From the NCBI GenBank assembly GCA_002343845.1, contig DDSQ01000192.1, positions 1-7,658 on the forward strand: 7,658 nt of DNA. The letters run 5' to 3'. Made by a program: the position numbers and the translations under genes. Below the pieces are notes generated by a model, which did no database searches, was not told where the DNA came from, and was given only the letters and a program-made list of their open reading frames with translations. Origin of the DNA: Planctomycetes bacterium UBA2386. Its GTDB lineage: Bacteria; Planctomycetota; UBA1135; UBA2386. This document shows, piece by piece, positions 6,312 to 7,658 of this stretch (its first letter is position 1; every line of letters starts with the position of its first letter).

Positions 6312-7519
6312 TCCCCGGCCCGGGGCTGCTGGCGCTGCTGAGCCTGTCGCCGTCGCTGACCGGCGGTCCGGCCGTCGCCCGCGACGTGCCGGCTGCGGCC
6401 CCGGCAGTCGACGCACCGCGGCTGGCGCTCGCCGCGACGACGACCCCCGCAGCGGTCTCGCAGCCGCCATCGACGGCCGGCCCGTGGGCCGGCGGCCCGG
6501 CTGCGGCCTTGCCCGGCGGACCGACGAACGGCGCGAGCTCCAGCGGAGCCGGCGCGGCCGTTTCGCCCGCCACGCCGGCGCCGGGCAACGGGCCCTCGAC
6601 GGGTCGCCCTCACCGCGGTTCGGTCGGCTGCCTGATCGGCCCGGAGCGCTCGGCCGACATCGGCAGCGCGGTGACCGGGGTGGTCGCCGCGATCCGCGTC
6701 GATCGCGGCGACAGCGTGCGCCGGGGCCAGCCCCTGGTCGTGCTGCAGAACGCCGTCGAGCAGGCCAACCTGAAGGCGGTCGCGGCGCGCCATGCGATCG
6801 AGGCCGACATCCGCAGCGCCGAGGCCAGCGTCGCGCTGGCCCGCGAGCGCCACGAGCGCTTCGCGAGCCTGGTCGACACGGGCGCGATCGCGCTGCTGAC
6901 GGCCGAGCAGGCCAAGGCCGAGTACGACGTCGCGCGCCAGCGGCTGCAGCAGGCCCTCGGCCAGCGTCGGGTGATCCAGCAGGAGCTCGGCGTCGCGCAG
7001 GCGCAGCTCGCCCAGCGCACGCTGCGTGCGCCCTTCGACGGCGTCGTCGTCGAGCGCCTCTCGCACGAGGGCGAGCGCGTCGAGGAGAAGCCGTTGCTGC
7101 GCATCGCGCAGCTCGATCCGTTGCGTGTCGAGCTGGTGATGCCGGCATCCCGCTGGGGGAGCGTGCAGGCCGGCCACACGATGCGCATCGTGCCCGAGCT
7201 GCCCGGCACGACGGCACTGGTGGCCCGGGTCACGCACATCGATCGCACGCTCGATGCGGCGAGCAACACCTTCCGCGTGCGCCTGGCGCTGCCCAACCCC
7301 GGCAACCGGATCCCGGCCGGCGCACGCTGCCGGGCCGATGCGCCCGAAGACGTCGCGGCGGCACCGGCCGGCACTCTCGCCGTGGGCGTTCCGCCACGGG
7401 ATGCCGCTGCGTCCGCTTCGTCGCGGGACGCCGCTGCGCCCGTTCCGTCGCGGGACGCCGCCGCACGCGACACGACCCCAACGGGCCAGCCCGTGCCGCG
7501 TCGCGGCCCGGCCGCCTGA
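6272..7519 (+). CDS. Periplasmic adaptor protein, HlyD/AcrA (RND membrane fusion) type
   Basis: A 415-residue exported adaptor that would link an inner-membrane export component to an outer-membrane channel. The N-terminus MAKKTRLFKAARL followed by a hydrophobic run to about residue 30 and an AVA-RD site near 36-37 looks like a signal peptide. Residues 38-113 are a Pro/Ala/Gly-rich linker. The folded part begins GCLIGPERSADIGSAVTGVV; the first lipoyl half is about 131-160 (VDRGDSVRRGQPLVVL), the coiled-coil hairpin 161-250, the second lipoyl half 251-280 (LRAPFDGVVVERLSHEGERV), and the barrel 283-355, with SNTFRVRLALPNPGNRIPAG typical of RND adaptors. The C-terminus carries three 9-residue repeats and a Pro/Arg-rich end. 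The ATG at 6272 is supported by AGGA 6 bases upstream and by the signal peptide; it overlaps the SecA-like gene by 40 bases. No RND pump gene is seen here, so its partner is probably the M50/HlyD membrane protein or an unseen transporter. Confidence 0.88.
   Translation: MAKKTRLFKAARLIPGPGLLALLSLSPSLTGGPAVARDVPAAAPAVDAPRLALAATTTPAAVSQPPSTAGPWAGGPAAALPGGPTNGASSSGAGAAVSPATPAPGNGPSTGRPHRGSVGCLIGPERSADIGSAVTGVVAAIRVDRGDSVRRGQPLVVLQNAVEQANLKAVAARHAIEADIRSAEASVALARERHERFASLVDTGAIALLTAEQAKAEYDVARQRLQQALGQRRVIQQELGVAQAQLAQRTLRAPFDGVVVERLSHEGERVEEKPLLRIAQLDPLRVELVMPASRWGSVQAGHTMRIVPELPGTTALVARVTHIDRTLDAASNTFRVRLALPNPGNRIPAGARCRADAPEDVAAAPAGTLAVGVPPRDAAASASSRDAAAPVPSRDAAARDTTPTGQPVPRRGPAA
7387..7467 (+). 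repeat. Three tandem 27-base repeats in the adaptor C-terminus
   Basis: Three imperfect direct copies at 7387-7413, 7414-7440 and 7441-7467, with no gap between them. They encode VPPRDAAAS, ASSRDAAAP and VPSRDAAAR, sharing the core RDAAA. Being a multiple of three, copy-number change would keep the frame. The segment is probably a flexible tail outside the folded adaptor core. Confidence 0.85.
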
Positions 7520-7565
7520 GCGCGTCGGCCGCAAGCCGCCAACCGCCTGTTCCTCCGCACGCCGC
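7520..7565. other. Short spacer before the LEPR-type gene
   Basis: 46 bases between the adaptor stop and the TTG start. No inverted repeat with a T-rich tail, no clear promoter and no convincing Shine-Dalgarno sequence is seen, so the downstream gene is probably read from the same transcript. Confidence 0.5.
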
Positions 7566-7658
7566 TTGAACGCCCGCCAGACCCGTCCCCGCGCCCAGCT
7601 CGAGGCCCTCGAGCCGCGCATCCTCTACGCCGCCGACGCGCTGGCGCTGGCGGCGCAG
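7566..7658 (+). CDS. LEPR-XLL-type large surface/secreted protein, N-terminus only (3'-partial)
   Basis: The last 93 bases encode 31 residues from a TTG start: an Arg/Gln-rich lead MNARQTRPRAQ and then LEALEPRILYAADALALAAQ, open to the window end. The LEPRxLxxADA motif near the N-terminus is typical of very large, repetitive proteobacterial proteins, often followed by a DUF4347 domain and cadherin-like or similar repeats, annotated as LEPR-XLL domain proteins. I know this from family resemblance; nothing after the motif can be seen. No ATG or GTG lies in frame in the 75 bases upstream, and the TTG gives the usual short lead before the motif, so it is the best start although no good Shine-Dalgarno site precedes it. 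It is the likely substrate of the export genes upstream. Confidence 0.68.
   Translation, partial: MNARQTRPRAQLEALEPRILYAADALALAAQ

Noticed and set aside
6477..6492. Palindrome CCGGCCC-GT-GGGCCGG
   Set aside because: It lies inside the Ala/Pro/Gly linker coding region, has a 2-base loop and no T tail; it follows from GC-rich low-complexity codons.

Overview
This is a GC-rich window, read entirely on the plus strand, most likely from a betaproteobacterium of the order Burkholderiales (Rubrivivax/Leptothrix/Roseateles-like). That placement is inferred from base composition and the gene families present; no rRNA or other marker gene is visible. Apart from short gaps the window is coding. No tRNA, rRNA, CRISPR array, transposase or insertion sequence was seen.

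Left part (1 to about 2990) is the end of a molybdenum hydroxylase (xanthine/CO dehydrogenase type) locus. It holds the 3' end of the FAD-binding medium subunit, a strong intrinsic terminator hairpin, a MoxR-type AAA+ ATPase (CoxD-like), a small DUF2164 protein, and a CoxE-like von Willebrand A protein. MoxR ATPase plus VWA protein is the usual pair of accessory genes beside such enzymes and is thought to act in active-site maturation.

Right part (about 3016 to the end) is a different unit. It holds the C-terminal part of a membrane-bound M50-type peptidase/HlyD fusion, a shortened SecA-like ATPase (ATG start inside the previous stop, ATGA), a periplasmic adaptor protein of the AcrA/HlyD type (40-base overlap with the SecA-like gene), and the first 31 codons of a protein with an LEPR-XLL-type N-terminus. 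Proteins of that last kind are usually very large, repetitive surface or secreted proteins. Read together, this resembles a dedicated export system for a giant LEPR-type protein.

The two parts are joined inside one open reading frame (1957 to 4245). The CoxE-like protein reaches its conserved C-terminal LIWLNPLLR motif, and that same stretch (NPLLRFDGYH) is the conserved zinc-ligand motif of the M50 peptidase. From there the frame continues as the peptidase/HlyD protein. The CoxE tail and the HExxH half of the peptidase are both missing, and valine codon use changes at the join (hand count about 16 GTG to 2 GTC before, 18 GTG to 21 GTC after). Either two loci recombined at a short shared sequence or two sequences were joined in assembly. 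This is the first thing to check before using the window.
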